DNA from: Acidobacteriaceae bacterium
GTDB lineage: Bacteria > Acidobacteriota > Terriglobia > Terriglobales > Acidobacteriaceae
Assembly (NCBI GenBank): GCA_030037545.1
Contig: JASHRF010000114.1
Span: 1 to 42,136, forward strand
DNA length: 42,136 nt
Reading direction: 5' to 3'
In this document: positions 42,038 through 42,136 of the stretch, one piece after another
Position numbering within the stretch: the stretch's first letter is position 1
How the letters are laid out: the number at the start of each line of letters is the position of its first letter
The notes under the pieces: model-generated
The model's database searches: none
Told to the model about the DNA's origin: nothing
The model's input: only the letters and a program-made list of their open reading frames with translations
Made by a program: the position numbers and the translations under genes

Positions 42038-42136
42038 TCGCAGGCTGCCAACGATCTTGAGAATCTTGAATGTTGCTCGCATCTTGCCTGCAGGGTATGT
42101 ATACACATCCTGTCGCCTAACGATAGTTCACCATCC

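Noticed and set aside
1..42136. tRNA, rRNA or CRISPR arrays
   Set aside because: TTCGAA-type matches near 23680 and 38605 lie inside coding sequence and do not fold as T-arms; no regularly spaced direct repeats were seen.

Overview
The window looks like a chromosomal segment of an acidobacterium (class Terriglobia, Acidobacteriaceae-like). The evidence is three very large Oar-type TonB-dependent receptors with an N-terminal carboxypeptidase-regulatory-like domain and no SusD partner, a BBP2-type porin, an Ig-repeat/propeller lipoprotein, moderately high GC, and short palindromic repeats of acidobacterial style. This placement is inferred from gene content; there is no rRNA or other marker gene, and I found no tRNA, CRISPR array or prophage.

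Layout. 1-199: the 5' end of an IS5-family transposase running off the left edge. 200-711: a regulatory region with operator-like sites. 712-6405: a glucan-use unit (Oar-type receptor, lipoprotein GH16 enzyme, secreted GH16 enzyme), with a perfect hairpin between receptor and first enzyme. 6406-8695: two copies of a 119-120 bp TA-flanked MITE, then a TPM-domain/LemA membrane pair on the minus strand. 9073-14878: an Ig-repeat propeller lipoprotein, oligopeptidase B, and a DUF2306 membrane-protein gene split by a third MITE copy. 14888-18785: fabD, a rhomboid homologue without catalytic residues, a LysW-like zinc-ribbon protein, two small exported proteins, and a second repeat family. 19010-24866, all minus strand: BBP2 porin, DUF1801 protein, an ArsR-SRPBCC-DoxX cluster behind a perfect palindrome, and a kinase-like/TonB fusion whose kinase motifs are degraded. 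25415-36086: two more Oar-type receptors flanking an Asp-box propeller protein. 36352-42136, minus strand: acyl reductase, acyl-activating enzyme, MacB/FtsX-type permease and family-1 glycosyltransferase, which together look like part of a lipid or glycolipid synthesis and export locus.

How the genes fit together. The left unit probably imports and cleaves a beta-glucan: the lipoprotein GH16 at the envelope, the second GH16 in the periplasm or outside, and the receptor taking up products. The ArsR cluster is a typical self-regulated set. In the right-hand cluster the reductase and ligase overlap by 4 bp, so they are probably co-translated and could turn a carboxylic acid into an aldehyde or alcohol for glycosylation and export. 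Its ABC ATPase and any carrier protein or synthase are not in the window.

Most notable: the MITE with a TA target duplication whose removal restores an intact DUF2306 frame; the catalytically dead rhomboid and the pseudokinase-TonB fusion; the leaderless-looking ArsR promoter covered by a 26-bp palindrome; and the reductase/ligase/permease/glycosyltransferase cluster.
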